Counted from the stretch's first letter, positions 1 through 10,446 are shown. The stretch: 64,000 bases of DNA from Plantactinospora sp. KBS50 (GCF_002285795.1 NZ_CP022961.1:6414501-6478500), one strand, 5' to 3'. The notes: a model not told the origin generated them from the letters alone. Translations and numbers: made by a program.

Positions 1-453
<453 letters not shown>

Positions 454-554
454 CTATCGGCACTCCTGTCGACCACCCATCCAGCAGCGGAGACCTCCAA
501 CTGAACGATCGATAACCGGCATCGGGGTTTCGCAAACTTTCCGAGACTCGTTGA

Positions 555-1730
<1,176 letters not shown>

Positions 1731-1747
1731 CGGCCGTCGCCAACCGC

Positions 1748-1824
1748 GTCGATCCCGCGGTTGTGGCGGCCAGCCGAAACCCGGTCCGGGTCCCGGCCGC
1801 GCCCGGCCCAACCGCGGGGTCGAC
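1748..1824. terminator. Bidirectional inverted repeat between convergent genes
   Basis: GTCGATCCCGCGGTTG at 1748-1763 pairs with CAACCGCGGGGTCGAC at 1809-1824 (15 of 16 pairs plus a G-U), enclosing 45 bases. It sits between the ends of the xylanase and FAD monooxygenase genes and could end transcription from both sides. There is no U-tract, as is usual in high-GC actinobacteria. Confidence 0.5.
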
Positions 1825-1850
1825 GGGACCCGGCCGACGGGGGTGTGGAG

Positions 1851-3020
1851 TCAGGTCGGCCGGGTCCCCACCGGTCCGGGTTCGTAGCCGTACAGCCAGG
1901 CGGTGGCCCGCTCGTAGAACAGCGGCAGGAACAGCCGCATCAGCACCGCCTGGCCGTGCCGGCGGACCGGACCGGCCCGCTTCGCACCCCGGTTGTCCTC
2001 GGCCGTGCCGAGCAGCTTGACGACCCGCGGCCGCCGCCGGGCGTCGTACGCCCGCAGCGCGGCGCCCACGGTCGGCTCGTCCCGCAACGCGACGGCCAGC
2101 GCCACGGCGTCCTCGATCGCCATCGAGGCGCCCTGTCCCGCGCCGACCGGGTGGGCGGCGTCGCCGACCAGGACGATCCGGTCGCTGTGCCAGGTCGGCA
2201 CCGGATCGACGGCGTGCATCAGCACCACCGGGTCCAGTCCGGTGGTGGCCGCGATGACCGCGGACGGCACCGCCTCGCGCCGGTACAGCTCGGCGGTACG
2301 CGCCAGCCACTGTTCCGCGCTCCGGGCGCTGCGCTCGGGTGGCACCGGGTCGGCGATCTGCGCCTGCCACCACACCGCACCGTCGGCCGCGGCCAGATGG
2401 ATGAACGCACCGCTGCGGCCGAACGTCATGTTGAACACCCCCGGCTCGATGCCGCTCGCCGCGGACACGCCGGAGATCGCGTAGAGCCCGGCGTACTCCG
2501 GACGCGGCGCCGCCGGATCGAGCAGCCCGCGCACCACAGACCAGATGCCGTCGGCCGCCACCAGCAGGTCGGCGCTCTCCCGCCGGCCACCGGCGAACTC
2601 GGCACACACCCCGTGCGCGGTCTCGGTGACGTCGACCAGCCGCTCGCCGGTCAGGATCCGGGCTCCGGCGTCGGTCGCGGCGCTACGCAGCGTCGCCACC
2701 AGCCGCTCGCGGCGCAACGTGACGCTGTGCAGCGGATCGGCCCGGCGCCGGCCGCGCGGCACGTCACCGAGCAGCCGGCCGCCGGCCGACCACATCCGTT
2801 GCCGGGGGATGTCGACGCCCGCGGCCCGGACCTGCGCGAGGCAGCCCAGCCGGTCCAGCCCGCGCAGCCCGTTGCTGGCCAGGCTGAGGAACGCGCCGAC
2901 CGCACCGGCCGGATCCTCGTACGCCTCGTACCCGGTCACCTCGGCGCCGATCCCGCGCAGCGCCAGCGCCGTGGCGGCCCCGGCCACGCCCCCGCCGATC
3001 ACGATGATCCGCATGCCCAC
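1851..3020 (-). CDS. FAD-dependent monooxygenase (PHBH fold)
   Basis: A 389-residue flavoprotein of the p-hydroxybenzoate-hydroxylase group, which uses FAD and NAD(P)H to hydroxylate aromatic or polyketide-like substrates; here the substrate is unknown. Visible motifs are the dinucleotide-binding IVIGGGVAG at the N-terminus, the DG motif in LLVAADGIWSVVR near residue 160, and the GD motif IVLVGDAAHPVGAGQGASMA near residue 290, which contacts FAD. An alternative ATG lies two codons in. It is divergent from a TetR regulator with a palindromic operator between, so it is probably the target of that repressor, for example as a drug- or xenobiotic-inactivating enzyme. Its C-terminus is convergent with the xylanase gene. 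Confidence 0.9.
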   Translation of the reverse strand: MGMRIIVIGGGVAGAATALALRGIGAEVTGYEAYEDPAGAVGAFLSLASNGLRGLDRLGCLAQVRAAGVDIPRQRMWSAGGRLLGDVPRGRRRADPLHSVTLRRERLVATLRSAATDAGARILTGERLVDVTETAHGVCAEFAGGRRESADLLVAADGIWSVVRGLLDPAAPRPEYAGLYAISGVSAASGIEPGVFNMTFGRSGAFIHLAAADGAVWWQAQIADPVPPERSARSAEQWLARTAELYRREAVPSAVIAATTGLDPVVLMHAVDPVPTWHSDRIVLVGDAAHPVGAGQGASMAIEDAVALAVALRDEPTVGAALRAYDARRRPRVVKLLGTAEDNRGAKRAGPVRRHGQAVLMRLFLPLFYERATAWLYGYEPGPVGTRPT

Positions 3021-3037
3021 CGCTTTCTGAATCTTGA

Positions 3038-3061
3038 TTCACTGAATCTCATTTCAGTGAA
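3038..3061. promoter_or_regulatory. Palindromic operator between the FAD monooxygenase and TetR genes
   Basis: TTCACTGAAT at 3038-3047 is mirrored by ATTTCAGTGAA at 3051-3061 around a 3-base centre. It occupies the short divergent promoter region, the expected place for a TetR-family dimer to control both genes. Confidence 0.65.
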
Positions 3062-3116
3062 AGCATGTTCGATACGCTGGCACCCGTCAAGCCCGATACG
3101 GCGGAAAGGAGTGCCG

Positions 3117-3830
3117 ATGCCCGAGCGCGGCTCGGCGGCCGGACGCCCCTCCGACTCCGGCAGCGGCACCACCGGCAGCGGCAGCAGCACCGGCAGCGGC
3201 AGCAGCACCGGCGGCGGCACCGGCACCCGCCGGGCCAGGGCGGCGGCGACCCGGGTGGCGTTGCTGGAGGCTGCGAAGCGGCTGTTCGGCGAGCGCGGCT
3301 ACCTGAACACCAAGATCACCGACATCACCGCGGCGGCCGGTCGGGCCACGGGTTCGTTCTACGAACACTTCGCCAGCAAGGAGGAACTGCTCCGAGCCCT
3401 GCTCGGCGAGTTGGAGGAGGCCGCGGACGCCCACCTGGCAGACCGGGACCATCCGCGGGACCACGACCTGACCGACCGGACCCAGCTGCGCGACCACCTG
3501 CTGACCGCCTGGACGGTGCTGCGCCAGCACCGGCCCGTCACGGTCGCGCTGTTCCAGTCGACGGTCGCCGAGGACCCCGCCACCGGTCGAGCCTGGCGGG
3601 ACCTGGTCGAGCAGACCGGCGTGCTGCGCGAGCACCTGGAGTACCTGCGCGACCGCGGGCACCCGGTGCCGGACGACCCCGAACTGGTCGCGGCGGCCAT
3701 GGGGGCGATGCTCTCGATGCTCAACTACGCCATGCCGGCCACCGGGCCGGCAGGCGGCGACGAGCGGACCGTCGACACCCTCACGGACCTGCTGCTCTAC
3801 GGACTGACCGGACCCCGGTCAGAAGACTGA
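3117..3830 (+). CDS. TetR/AcrR family transcriptional regulator
   Basis: A 237-residue one-component repressor. After a Gly/Ser/Thr-rich, probably disordered N-terminus (about residues 8-38) comes a typical TetR helix-turn-helix: RVALLEAAKRLFGERGY, then ITDITAAAGRATGSFYEHF with SKEELL. The C-terminal ligand-binding half has no recognisable ligand signature. The ATG at 3117 follows GGAAAGGAG, fixing the start; earlier in-frame codons lack a ribosome site. Placement suggests autoregulation and control of the divergent monooxygenase through the palindrome at 3038-3061. Confidence 0.92.
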   Translation: MPERGSAAGRPSDSGSGTTGSGSSTGSGSSTGGGTGTRRARAAATRVALLEAAKRLFGERGYLNTKITDITAAAGRATGSFYEHFASKEELLRALLGELEEAADAHLADRDHPRDHDLTDRTQLRDHLLTAWTVLRQHRPVTVALFQSTVAEDPATGRAWRDLVEQTGVLREHLEYLRDRGHPVPDDPELVAAAMGAMLSMLNYAMPATGPAGGDERTVDTLTDLLLYGLTGPRSED

Positions 3831-3907
3831 CCGGCCCGGACCGCCCGATCCGGAAAGACCGCCGACCCGGGCCGCGCGCCGCCCGACATCCCGACGAACC
3901 ACGTGTA

Positions 3908-3926
3908 TTAGGATAGCCTTCCCTAA
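3908..3926 (+). promoter_or_regulatory. IdeR/DtxR iron box upstream of the siderophore operon
   Basis: TTAGGATAGCCTTCCCTAA matches the 19-base DtxR/IdeR consensus TTAGGTTAGGCTAACCTAA at most positions. It lies 33 bases before the first siderophore gene, so Fe(II)-loaded repressor should silence the operon when iron is plentiful. Confidence 0.85.
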
Positions 3927-3959
3927 GAGGCGATTACCTCGCCACTCGACGGAGGCGGG

Positions 3960-5129
3960 ATGCGGCTGTACCTCACCGCGCTGAACCCCACCGACGCCGT
4001 CCTGGAGGGATTCCTTCCCGCCGCGGCCTCGCTCGGGTTGCCGGTCACCGTGCTGACGGACCGACCCGACGAGTGGCCGGCCGGCGTACCGGTGACGCGC
4101 TGCGCGGTCCGCGACCCCGCGGCGGTGGCCGCGGCCGCGGCCCGGCCCGCGGCGCTTGCGTCCAACAGCGACCACCTCCAGGAGGCGACCGCGATCGCCG
4201 CCCGCAAGCTCGGCCTGCCCGGCAAGGATCCGGAGGCGGCCCGGCTCTGCAAGGACAAGGCCGCCACCCGCCGGGCGATCGCCGCGGCCGGCCTCGACCT
4301 GGTCGGCTGCGCCACGATCGACCCCGGCGCCGAACCCCGGGTACCGGCCGGACTCTTCCCGGCGGTGCTCAAGCCGCGCACCGGAGTGGCCAGCGAGGAC
4401 GCCTACCTGGTGGCCGACGCGCGCGAGCTGACCGCCCGGGTCGCCGAGATCCGCGGCCGCCGGCCGGAGACCGCGCTGGTGGTCGAGGAGTACCTCGCGG
4501 GTGAGCTGCGCACCCACGAGACGCTCGGCGACGGCGCGGCGCTGGCCGGCATCGGCGGATGGCGCACCGGCCTCGGACCGCCACCGACCTTCGTCGAGGT
4601 CAGCCTCGACTGGGCACCCGGCCCGGACGAGGACGGCGCCCAGGTGCGGAGCCGGCTCGACGCGCTCGGCGTCGGATTCGGCGCCTGCCACACCGAGTAC
4701 GTCGTCCAGGACGGTCGGGTCCGGCTGATCGAGGTGAACTACCGGCTGATCGGCGACCGGATGGACCTGATCCTCGCCGACCTGCTCGGGGTGCCGCTGT
4801 TCGAGTACGTCATCCGCCTGCACCTCGGGGAGCCGCTGGCCGCGCTCCGGCTGCCCGACCCCGCCGCCGTCGACCGGTACGCCCGGGTCGAGTACGTCTG
4901 CGCCGACCGCCCGGGCCGGCTCGACGAGGCCCCCGGCCGGCTCGACACCCGGCGGGGCGAGGTCGCGCTGGGCTGCCGCCCGCTGCGCGAGCCGGGCCGG
5001 GTGGCCGAGCTGACCGGCACCAACCGGGACTTTCTCGCGGCCCTGCACGGCATCGGCCCCGGTCCGGAGGCGGTCCGGGACGCGCTGCGGTACTTCCGGC
5101 GCGACCTGCGATGGACGATCATCGAGTGA
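3960..5129 (+). CDS. ATP-grasp ligase of a siderophore operon (PvsA-like)
   Basis: A 389-residue ATP-grasp enzyme, a family that activates a carboxylate as acyl phosphate and joins it to an amine. Visible features are LGLPGKDPEAARLCKDKAAT before the grasp domain, the ATP-binding KPRTGVASEDAYLV region near residue 140, VVEEYLAGELRTHE near 175, and the metal-binding LIEVNYRLIGDRMDLI near 255. It begins 33 bases after the iron box and overlaps the next gene. In vibrioferrin-type loci an ATP-grasp ligase (PvsA) accompanies two NIS synthetases and a PLP decarboxylase, the same set as here; the substrate is inferred from that parallel and is not proven. Confidence 0.85.
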   Translation: MRLYLTALNPTDAVLEGFLPAAASLGLPVTVLTDRPDEWPAGVPVTRCAVRDPAAVAAAAARPAALASNSDHLQEATAIAARKLGLPGKDPEAARLCKDKAATRRAIAAAGLDLVGCATIDPGAEPRVPAGLFPAVLKPRTGVASEDAYLVADARELTARVAEIRGRRPETALVVEEYLAGELRTHETLGDGAALAGIGGWRTGLGPPPTFVEVSLDWAPGPDEDGAQVRSRLDALGVGFGACHTEYVVQDGRVRLIEVNYRLIGDRMDLILADLLGVPLFEYVIRLHLGEPLAALRLPDPAAVDRYARVEYVCADRPGRLDEAPGRLDTRRGEVALGCRPLREPGRVAELTGTNRDFLAALHGIGPGPEAVRDALRYFRRDLRWTIIE

Positions 5130-6754
5130 TCGACGAGAGCGAACGGACGGTGTTCTCGCGGGTGCTGGACGCCCTGCTGCGCGAGGATCACCTCGGCCTG
5201 CTCAGCCGCGGCCGGCCGGGCGGCCCCGGCTGGTGGGAGGTGCCGCACTCCGCCGGCCTGCTGCGGATCCCGGTCCGCGCGGACGGCTTCCAGCAGGCGT
5301 TCCGCACCGCCCGCGCCGCGCTGCGGGTGCTGCCCGCGACCGGCTCCGCACGCACCGTGGACACCCTGGACGGCCTGCTGGCGCTGCTCGCGCCGCACGA
5401 CGACGCGGAGGCGGTGGCCGGTTGGCGGGAGTTCACCGCCGAATGCCGGGAGGACCTTCGGGCGCGGCGGCTGGCCGCCGACCGGCGGCGCCGGGTGTTC
5501 GCGACCGTGGCCGCGGCCCGCACGGGCGTACGGACCGGCATGCCGGCGGCGCTGCTCGACGACGTACTCGCCGCCCACGCCGGCCATCCGGTCTACCCCA
5601 CCGACCGCTGCCGGCACGGGATCGGCGACGAGGACCTGCTGCGGTACGCCCCGGAGCACGCCCCGGTCTTCGACCTGTGCTGGTACGCCGCGCCCGCCGC
5701 CGACGTGCGGCTGCACGGCGAACTGCCGGCCTGGTGGCCCCGCTCGCGACGGGCCGACCGGATGCTGCTGCCGGTGCATCCGCTGACCGCGGCCCGGCAC
5801 GGGCTGCCGGTGCACGCCCGGCCGGCCGTCCCGGTGCGGCCGACCCTCTCGATGCGGACGGTGGCGCTCGTGGCCGACCCGTACACCCATCTGAAGCTGC
5901 CGCTGCCGACCGCGACCCTCGGCGCCCGCAACCTGCGCTCGCTGCGTCCGGACACCCTCGCCGACGGCGCGGCGGTGGCCGGGCTGCTCGACCGGATCGC
6001 CGCCGCGGAGCCGGCCTTCGCCGGCCGGATCCGGCACGCCGACGAGCGCACCCACGGGCAGGTCGGCGACGACGAACGGCTCGGCTTCCTGCTGCGACGG
6101 TTCCCGGCCGACCTGGCCGGGTGCCAGGTGGTGCCGGTCGCCGCCCTCGCCGCCGCCGACCCCGAGGCCGGCACCGTGCTCGAACGGGTCGCCGCCGGCC
6201 GGCCCGAGGCACTGCTGGATTCGTACCTGGACCTGCTGCTGGACTGGCACACCTGCCTGTGGCTGCGGCACGGGGTGGCCCTGGAGGCCCACCCGCAGAA
6301 CATCCACCTGCTGATCGGCCCGGACGGCGACGTGGGCCTGCTCTACAAGGACAACGACGGCGCCCGGCTCGATCCGCGGCACCGCGGCCCGGCCGGGCTA
6401 ACCCTGCGGGACGACCGGATGTGGGTCCGCGACCCGGGCGAGCTGGCGGACGTGTTCACCACCATCACCCTGCACCTGGCCGCCGCGGCGCCGCTGCTCG
6501 CGCTGACCGCCCGGGGGCTGCGGGTACCGGCACCGGCCGCCGCGCTGCTGCCCCGGCTGGTCGCCGCCCGGGACCGGTGGGGCGACGGGCCGGGCGCACG
6601 GCTGTTCACCGACCGGGTGTTGCGGGCCGCCCGGCTGCCGGTGAAGGCGATGGTCACCGCCGGCACCCTGCTGCCCAAGCAGCGGCTCGGCTGCGCCGAC
6701 GTCAACAAGTACTACCGGCTCACCGGCCCGAACTACCTGCGGGAGACGACATGA
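5111..6754 (+). CDS. IucA/IucC-family NIS siderophore synthetase (first copy)
   Basis: NRPS-independent siderophore synthetase of 547 residues that adenylates a carboxylate, usually of citrate, for attack by an amine or alcohol. Family signs are LPVHPLTAARHG mid-protein, KLPLPTATLGARNLRSL, and LEAHPQNIHLLI followed by LYKDNDGARL. It is divergent: the usual HPWQ motif reads HPLT here, unlike the second synthetase. The start is uncertain: ATG at 5111 overlaps the upstream gene by 19 bases, while GTG at 5126 gives a GTGA four-base overlap typical of translational coupling; neither has a clear ribosome site. Expressed with its neighbours under the iron box. Confidence 0.88.
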   Translation: MDDHRVIDESERTVFSRVLDALLREDHLGLLSRGRPGGPGWWEVPHSAGLLRIPVRADGFQQAFRTARAALRVLPATGSARTVDTLDGLLALLAPHDDAEAVAGWREFTAECREDLRARRLAADRRRRVFATVAAARTGVRTGMPAALLDDVLAAHAGHPVYPTDRCRHGIGDEDLLRYAPEHAPVFDLCWYAAPAADVRLHGELPAWWPRSRRADRMLLPVHPLTAARHGLPVHARPAVPVRPTLSMRTVALVADPYTHLKLPLPTATLGARNLRSLRPDTLADGAAVAGLLDRIAAAEPAFAGRIRHADERTHGQVGDDERLGFLLRRFPADLAGCQVVPVAALAAADPEAGTVLERVAAGRPEALLDSYLDLLLDWHTCLWLRHGVALEAHPQNIHLLIGPDGDVGLLYKDNDGARLDPRHRGPAGLTLRDDRMWVRDPGELADVFTTITLHLAAAAPLLALTARGLRVPAPAAALLPRLVAARDRWGDGPGARLFTDRVLRAARLPVKAMVTAGTLLPKQRLGCADVNKYYRLTGPNYLRETT

Positions 6755-8397
6755 CGGGTACCGGGTTGCGCTACCGGCAGCGCGTCGACACGGACCGCCG
6801 GGCGGATCTGGCCGCCGCGCACGCCGTGCTCGGTTGCCTGGTCCGCGAGGTCGCCCTGCCCGACGGCGACCTGCGGGTCGACGGCGGCGAGGCCCGGCTG
6901 TGGTTGCGGCACACCGGCGAGACGCTGCGCTGTGCCGTGGCGCGCGTCTCGCCGCTCGGCGCGCACCGCTACGCCGGTCCGGTGCAGCGCCGGGACGGCG
7001 GGTCAACCCAACACCGGGACGGCGGGGCCACCCAGCGCCGGGACGGCGGTGGCGGGTGGACGGACCTCGACGCCACGGGGCTGGCCGCGCTCGTCGCGGC
7101 GGAGCTCACGGCCCGCACCGGCCGGCCGAACGAGGAGTTCCTCGGCCAGGTGCGGTCCAGCCGGGACACCGTGGCCAGCCTGCTGGCCGACCGGCCACCG
7201 GCGGATCCCACCCCCACCGGCGATCCCGCCATCGACGCGTACGTCGAATCCGAGCAGTCCCTGCTGTTCGGCCACCCGCACCACCCGGCCCCGAAGTGGC
7301 GGGGCGGCGGACCGGACGGCTGGCGGGCGTACGCGCCGGAGCTGCGGACCGCGTTCCGGCTGTGCTGGCTCGCGGTCCCGGAGGACCTGGCCGCGGACGC
7401 CGGACCCGCCGACCGGCTGCTGGCGGCGCTCGACCCGCCGCGACCGCCGGCCGGTCACCGGGTGCTGCCGGTGCATCCCTGGCAGTTGGCGCTGGTCCCG
7501 CCGGCGCATCCCCGGGTCCGGGTGCTCGGCCCGGCCGGCGTGCCGGTGCGGCCGACGGCCAGCGTCCGGACGCTCTACTGTGCACCCGCCGACCTGTTCG
7601 TCAAGACCAGCCTGCACGTGCGGATCACCAACTGCCTGCGCAAGAACGCCCGCTACGAGCTGACCGGCGCGGTCGCGCTGACCCGGTTGCTGTCCCGGGT
7701 GCCGCTGCCGCCCGGGGTCGCGCTGCTCACCGAGCCCGCGTACCGCACGGTCGATCTCCCGGGCGCCGACGAGGCGTACGGCACGATCCTGCGTACCGGC
7801 CTGCGACCGCACCTGGGGCCGGGCGAGACGCCGCTGCTGGCCGCGGCGCTGGCCGCCGGGCCGCTGCCGGCGGCCGACCCGGTGGCCTGGTGGCGGGCGT
7901 ACGCCGGACTGCTCGTGCCGGCGGTGCTGGGCGCCTGGCTTCGCCACGGCGTCGTGCACGAGGCGCACCTGCAGAACGTGGTGGTGGTGCTGGACTCCGA
8001 ACGGCGTCCGGTGCGGATGCTGCTGCGTGACCTGGAGGGGGTGAAGCTGGACACCGGCCGCTGGACCGCCTGGCCACAGGACGTGCCGCCGCAGGTCGGC
8101 TACCCGCCGCGGGACGCCCGGCACCGCATCCTCTACTGCCTGTTCGTCAACCACCTGGCCGGGATCTGCGGCGCGCTCGCCGACGCGCGGCCGGGGATCG
8201 AGCCGGCGCTGTGGCGGGAGCTGCGCGGCATCGTCGCGGCGGTGGCCGCCGGGCTGGGCGACCCGCCCGAGCTGCGTGCCCTGCTGGCCGGGGAGCCGCT
8301 GGTGGCCAAGGCCAACCTGCTGGTCCGGTGGCGGCGCGACGCCGACCGGGCGGCGCCGTTCGTGGCCGTGCCGAACCCGTTCGGGGCGCCGCGGTGA
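6751..8397 (+). CDS. IucA/IucC-family NIS siderophore synthetase (second copy)
   Basis: Second NIS synthetase, 548 residues. Classical motifs are intact: LLFGHPHHPAPKWRGG (substrate and ATP region), VLPVHPWQLALVPP, KTSLHVRITNCLRKNARYEL, and EAHLQNVVVVL before RDLEGVKLD. The ATG overlaps the preceding stop (ATGA) and its own stop overlaps the next start (GTGA), so the operon is translationally coupled. Two synthetases with one decarboxylase suggest two sequential condensations on a citrate-type scaffold. An N-terminal loop near residues 78-101 carries three imperfect copies of an eight-residue unit. Confidence 0.92.
   Translation: MTGTGLRYRQRVDTDRRADLAAAHAVLGCLVREVALPDGDLRVDGGEARLWLRHTGETLRCAVARVSPLGAHRYAGPVQRRDGGSTQHRDGGATQRRDGGGGWTDLDATGLAALVAAELTARTGRPNEEFLGQVRSSRDTVASLLADRPPADPTPTGDPAIDAYVESEQSLLFGHPHHPAPKWRGGGPDGWRAYAPELRTAFRLCWLAVPEDLAADAGPADRLLAALDPPRPPAGHRVLPVHPWQLALVPPAHPRVRVLGPAGVPVRPTASVRTLYCAPADLFVKTSLHVRITNCLRKNARYELTGAVALTRLLSRVPLPPGVALLTEPAYRTVDLPGADEAYGTILRTGLRPHLGPGETPLLAAALAAGPLPAADPVAWWRAYAGLLVPAVLGAWLRHGVVHEAHLQNVVVVLDSERRPVRMLLRDLEGVKLDTGRWTAWPQDVPPQVGYPPRDARHRILYCLFVNHLAGICGALADARPGIEPALWRELRGIVAAVAAGLGDPPELRALLAGEPLVAKANLLVRWRRDADRAAPFVAVPNPFGAPR
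6984..7055 (+). repeat. Three imperfect 24-base tandem repeats inside the second NIS synthetase gene
   Basis: Units start at 6984, 7008 and 7032 and encode QRRDGGST, QHRDGGAT and QRRDGGGG. They preserve the reading frame and probably form a flexible loop. Such in-frame repeats can vary in number between strains. Confidence 0.75.
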
Positions 8398-9581
8398 CCC
8401 GGCCGGTCTACGTCCACGACCTTGACGGGCTGGCCGCGCACGTGCGGTCCATCCGGGCGGCGCTGCCGTCCCGGGTCGAGCTGCTCTATGCGGTCAAGGC
8501 GAATCCGGATCCGGACGTGCTGCGCACGCTCGCCCCGACCATCGACGGGTTCGAGACCGCCAGCCGCGGGGAGCTGCGGCGGCTGGCCGAGGTGCTGCCC
8601 GGCCGGGCGCCGGCGGCGTACGCCGGTCCCGGCAAGACCGACGAGGATCTCGCCGCGGCCCTCGCCGCGGGAGTGCGCCGGATCCATGTCGAGTCGCCGG
8701 CCGAGCTGCGCCGGTTGGGCGCGCTGGCCGTGGCCGCGGGGACACCGGCGCAGGTGCTGCTCCGGGTGAACCTGCCGGTGGACGTCCCCGGCGCGGTGCT
8801 GGTGATGGGCGGCCGGCCGAGCCCGTTCGGGATGGAGCCGGCCGAGGCGGTGCAGTGCGCCCGCCGGCCACCGGCGGGGATCGAGGTGCGGGGGGTGCAC
8901 GCGCATCTGGCCAGCGGGCTGGACGCCCCGCTCGCCGGCGCGGTCGCCGCGGCGGTCGTCGACTGGTCGGTCGCCGAGGTCGGCGCCGCCGAGGTCGACG
9001 TCGGCGGCGGGATGGCGGTCGACTACGCGGACCCGGCGGCGCGGTTCGACTGGACGGCGTACGGGGCGATGCTGGGCGACATCCTCGACGCGCACCCGCG
9101 GCTGCGGCTGCGCATCGAGCCGGGCCGGTCGGTCACCGTCTACTGCGGGGCGTACCTGACCGAGGTGATCGACGTGAAGCGGTCCCACGGCGAGTGGTTC
9201 GTGGTGGTGGCGGGCGGCACGCACCACCTGCGCACGCCCGCGGCGAAGGGTCATCCGCAACCGTTCACCGTGCACCGCCGGCCGACCACCGGCCCGGCCG
9301 GCACCACCGGGCCGGTGAGCGACGGCGGGCCGGTCACCGTGGTCGGCCAGCTGTGCACGCCGAAGGACGTGCTGTCCCGATCGAGCACCGCCGGGCCGAT
9401 CGGGGTCGGCGACGTCCTCGTCTTCACGATGGCCGGGGCGTACGCCTGGAACATCAGCCACCGCGACTTCCTGCTGCACGACCCGCCGGAGTTCCGGATC
9501 GGCGACCCGCGGCGGATCGCCGCGCAGTGGGCGGCCCGGCCCGGTGACCGACCCGGTCAGGAGCCGCCCGGCGGCGGCTGA
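8394..9581 (+). CDS. Type III PLP-dependent decarboxylase of the siderophore operon (PvsE-like)
   Basis: A 395-residue fold-type III PLP enzyme related to diaminopimelate and ornithine decarboxylases. The PLP lysine lies in LLYAVKANPDPDVL near residue 37; the glycine-rich phosphate loop VDVGGGMAVDYADP is near 205; RLRIEPGRSVTVYCGAY near 245 contacts PLP; and the second-subunit VGQLCTPKDVLS carries the Cys and Asp of the active site. The GTG overlaps the upstream stop. In vibrioferrin- and staphyloferrin-B-type pathways such an enzyme makes the amine or ethanolamine building block. Exact substrate unknown. Its 3' end overlaps a convergent small gene by 25 bases. Confidence 0.9.
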   Translation: MTRPVYVHDLDGLAAHVRSIRAALPSRVELLYAVKANPDPDVLRTLAPTIDGFETASRGELRRLAEVLPGRAPAAYAGPGKTDEDLAAALAAGVRRIHVESPAELRRLGALAVAAGTPAQVLLRVNLPVDVPGAVLVMGGRPSPFGMEPAEAVQCARRPPAGIEVRGVHAHLASGLDAPLAGAVAAAVVDWSVAEVGAAEVDVGGGMAVDYADPAARFDWTAYGAMLGDILDAHPRLRLRIEPGRSVTVYCGAYLTEVIDVKRSHGEWFVVVAGGTHHLRTPAAKGHPQPFTVHRRPTTGPAGTTGPVSDGGPVTVVGQLCTPKDVLSRSSTAGPIGVGDVLVFTMAGAYAWNISHRDFLLHDPPEFRIGDPRRIAAQWAARPGDRPGQEPPGGG

Positions 9582-9826
9582 CCGGCGCTCGTCGCGACGA
9601 GCAGGGACAGCTCGCGGACCACCTCGTCCATGGACTGCCCGCTGCCGGCCCGGACCAACCCGAGGGCCAACTCGGCCAGGAGGTAGAAGCCGAGGGTACG
9701 GGCCTGTTCGCTGGGAAAGGCGGCCAGGAGTTCCTCGGCGCCGGCGAGGTCACCGCGGTGTTTGGCCGCGATGACCCCGGCGGCGCGTTGGACCAGCTCC
9801 GCCGCGGCCGGGGTGGGTCCCGTCAC
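9557..9826 (-). CDS. Small helical protein downstream of superoxide dismutase
   Basis: An 89-residue protein of unknown function. It is rich in Ala and Leu and predicted all-helical, with VQRAAGVIAAKHRGDLAGAE and then FYLLAELALGLVRAGSG. GTG starts 5 bases after the superoxide dismutase stop, arguing for translation from the same mRNA and hence for a real gene. No metal-binding motif is evident. It overlaps the siderophore decarboxylase gene by 25 bases tail to tail. Confidence 0.65.
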   Translation of the reverse strand: MTGPTPAAAELVQRAAGVIAAKHRGDLAGAEELLAAFPSEQARTLGFYLLAELALGLVRAGSGQSMDEVVRELSLLVATSAGQPPPGGS

Positions 9827-9831
9827 GCCGG

Positions 9832-10446
9832 TCAGGGCCGCGGGCTGGTGGCGCGGGCGGCGTCGAACCGGGCCGTCACGTCGGACCAGTTGACCAGCTC
9901 CCAGAGCCGGTCCACGTAGTCCGGGCGGACGTTCTTGTACTGCAGGTAGTAGGCGTGCTCCCAGGCGTCGAAGACCAGCAGCGGCACCGAGCCCTGCCCG
10001 ACGTTGCCGTGGTGGTCGTACACCTGCTCGATGATCAGCCGCTGGCCGAGCGGTTCCCAGGCCAGCACGCCCCAGCCGGAACCCTGCACGCCCTTGGTGG
10101 CCGCCGACAGCTGCCCGGCGAACGCGTCGAAGGAGCCGAGGTGCTCGTCGATCGCCGCGGCCAGTTCGCCGTCCGGCCGGCCGCCCCCATCCGGGGACAG
10201 GTTGCCCCAGAAGATGGTGTGCAGCACGTGCCCGGACAGGTTGAACGCGTACGTCTTCTCCAGCCCGACGAGCCGGGCGAAATCCCCCTTCTCGCGGGCC
10301 TCGGCGAGCTGGTCGAGGCCGTCGTTGGCGCCCTTGACGTACGCGGCGTGGTGCTTGCTGTGGTGCAGCTCCAGGATCTGCCCGGACATGGCCGGCTCCA
10401 GTGCGCCGTAGTCGTAGGGCATGTCGGGCAGGTTGTAGACCGCCAT
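9832..10446 (-). CDS. sodF: Superoxide dismutase, Fe/Mn family (probable SodF)
   Basis: A 204-residue cytoplasmic enzyme converting superoxide to oxygen and peroxide. Metal ligands are visible in the N-terminal [17 protein letters not shown] (first His), [17 protein letters not shown] (second His) and [17 protein letters not shown] (Asp and His). The ATG follows GGAAGGAAT. Sequence alone does not settle iron versus manganese, but a Nur-like nickel operator directly upstream favours the sodF type that actinomycetes express when nickel is too low for Ni-SOD. A small helical gene follows in the same transcript. Confidence 0.9.
   Translation of the reverse strand: MAVYNLPDMPYDYGALEPAMSGQILELHHSKHHAAYVKGANDGLDQLAEAREKGDFARLVGLEKTYAFNLSGHVLHTIFWGNLSPDGGGRPDGELAAAIDEHLGSFDAFAGQLSAATKGVQGSGWGVLAWEPLGQRLIIEQVYDHHGNVGQGSVPLLVFDAWEHAYYLQYKNVRPDYVDRLWELVNWSDVTARFDAARATSPRP

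Noticed and set aside
5233-8397. A 1054-codon plus-strand open frame across the siderophore genes
   Set aside because: Most of it is the +1 shadow of the first synthetase. Only its end (from 6751) is the real second synthetase, which has its own ATG and family motifs.
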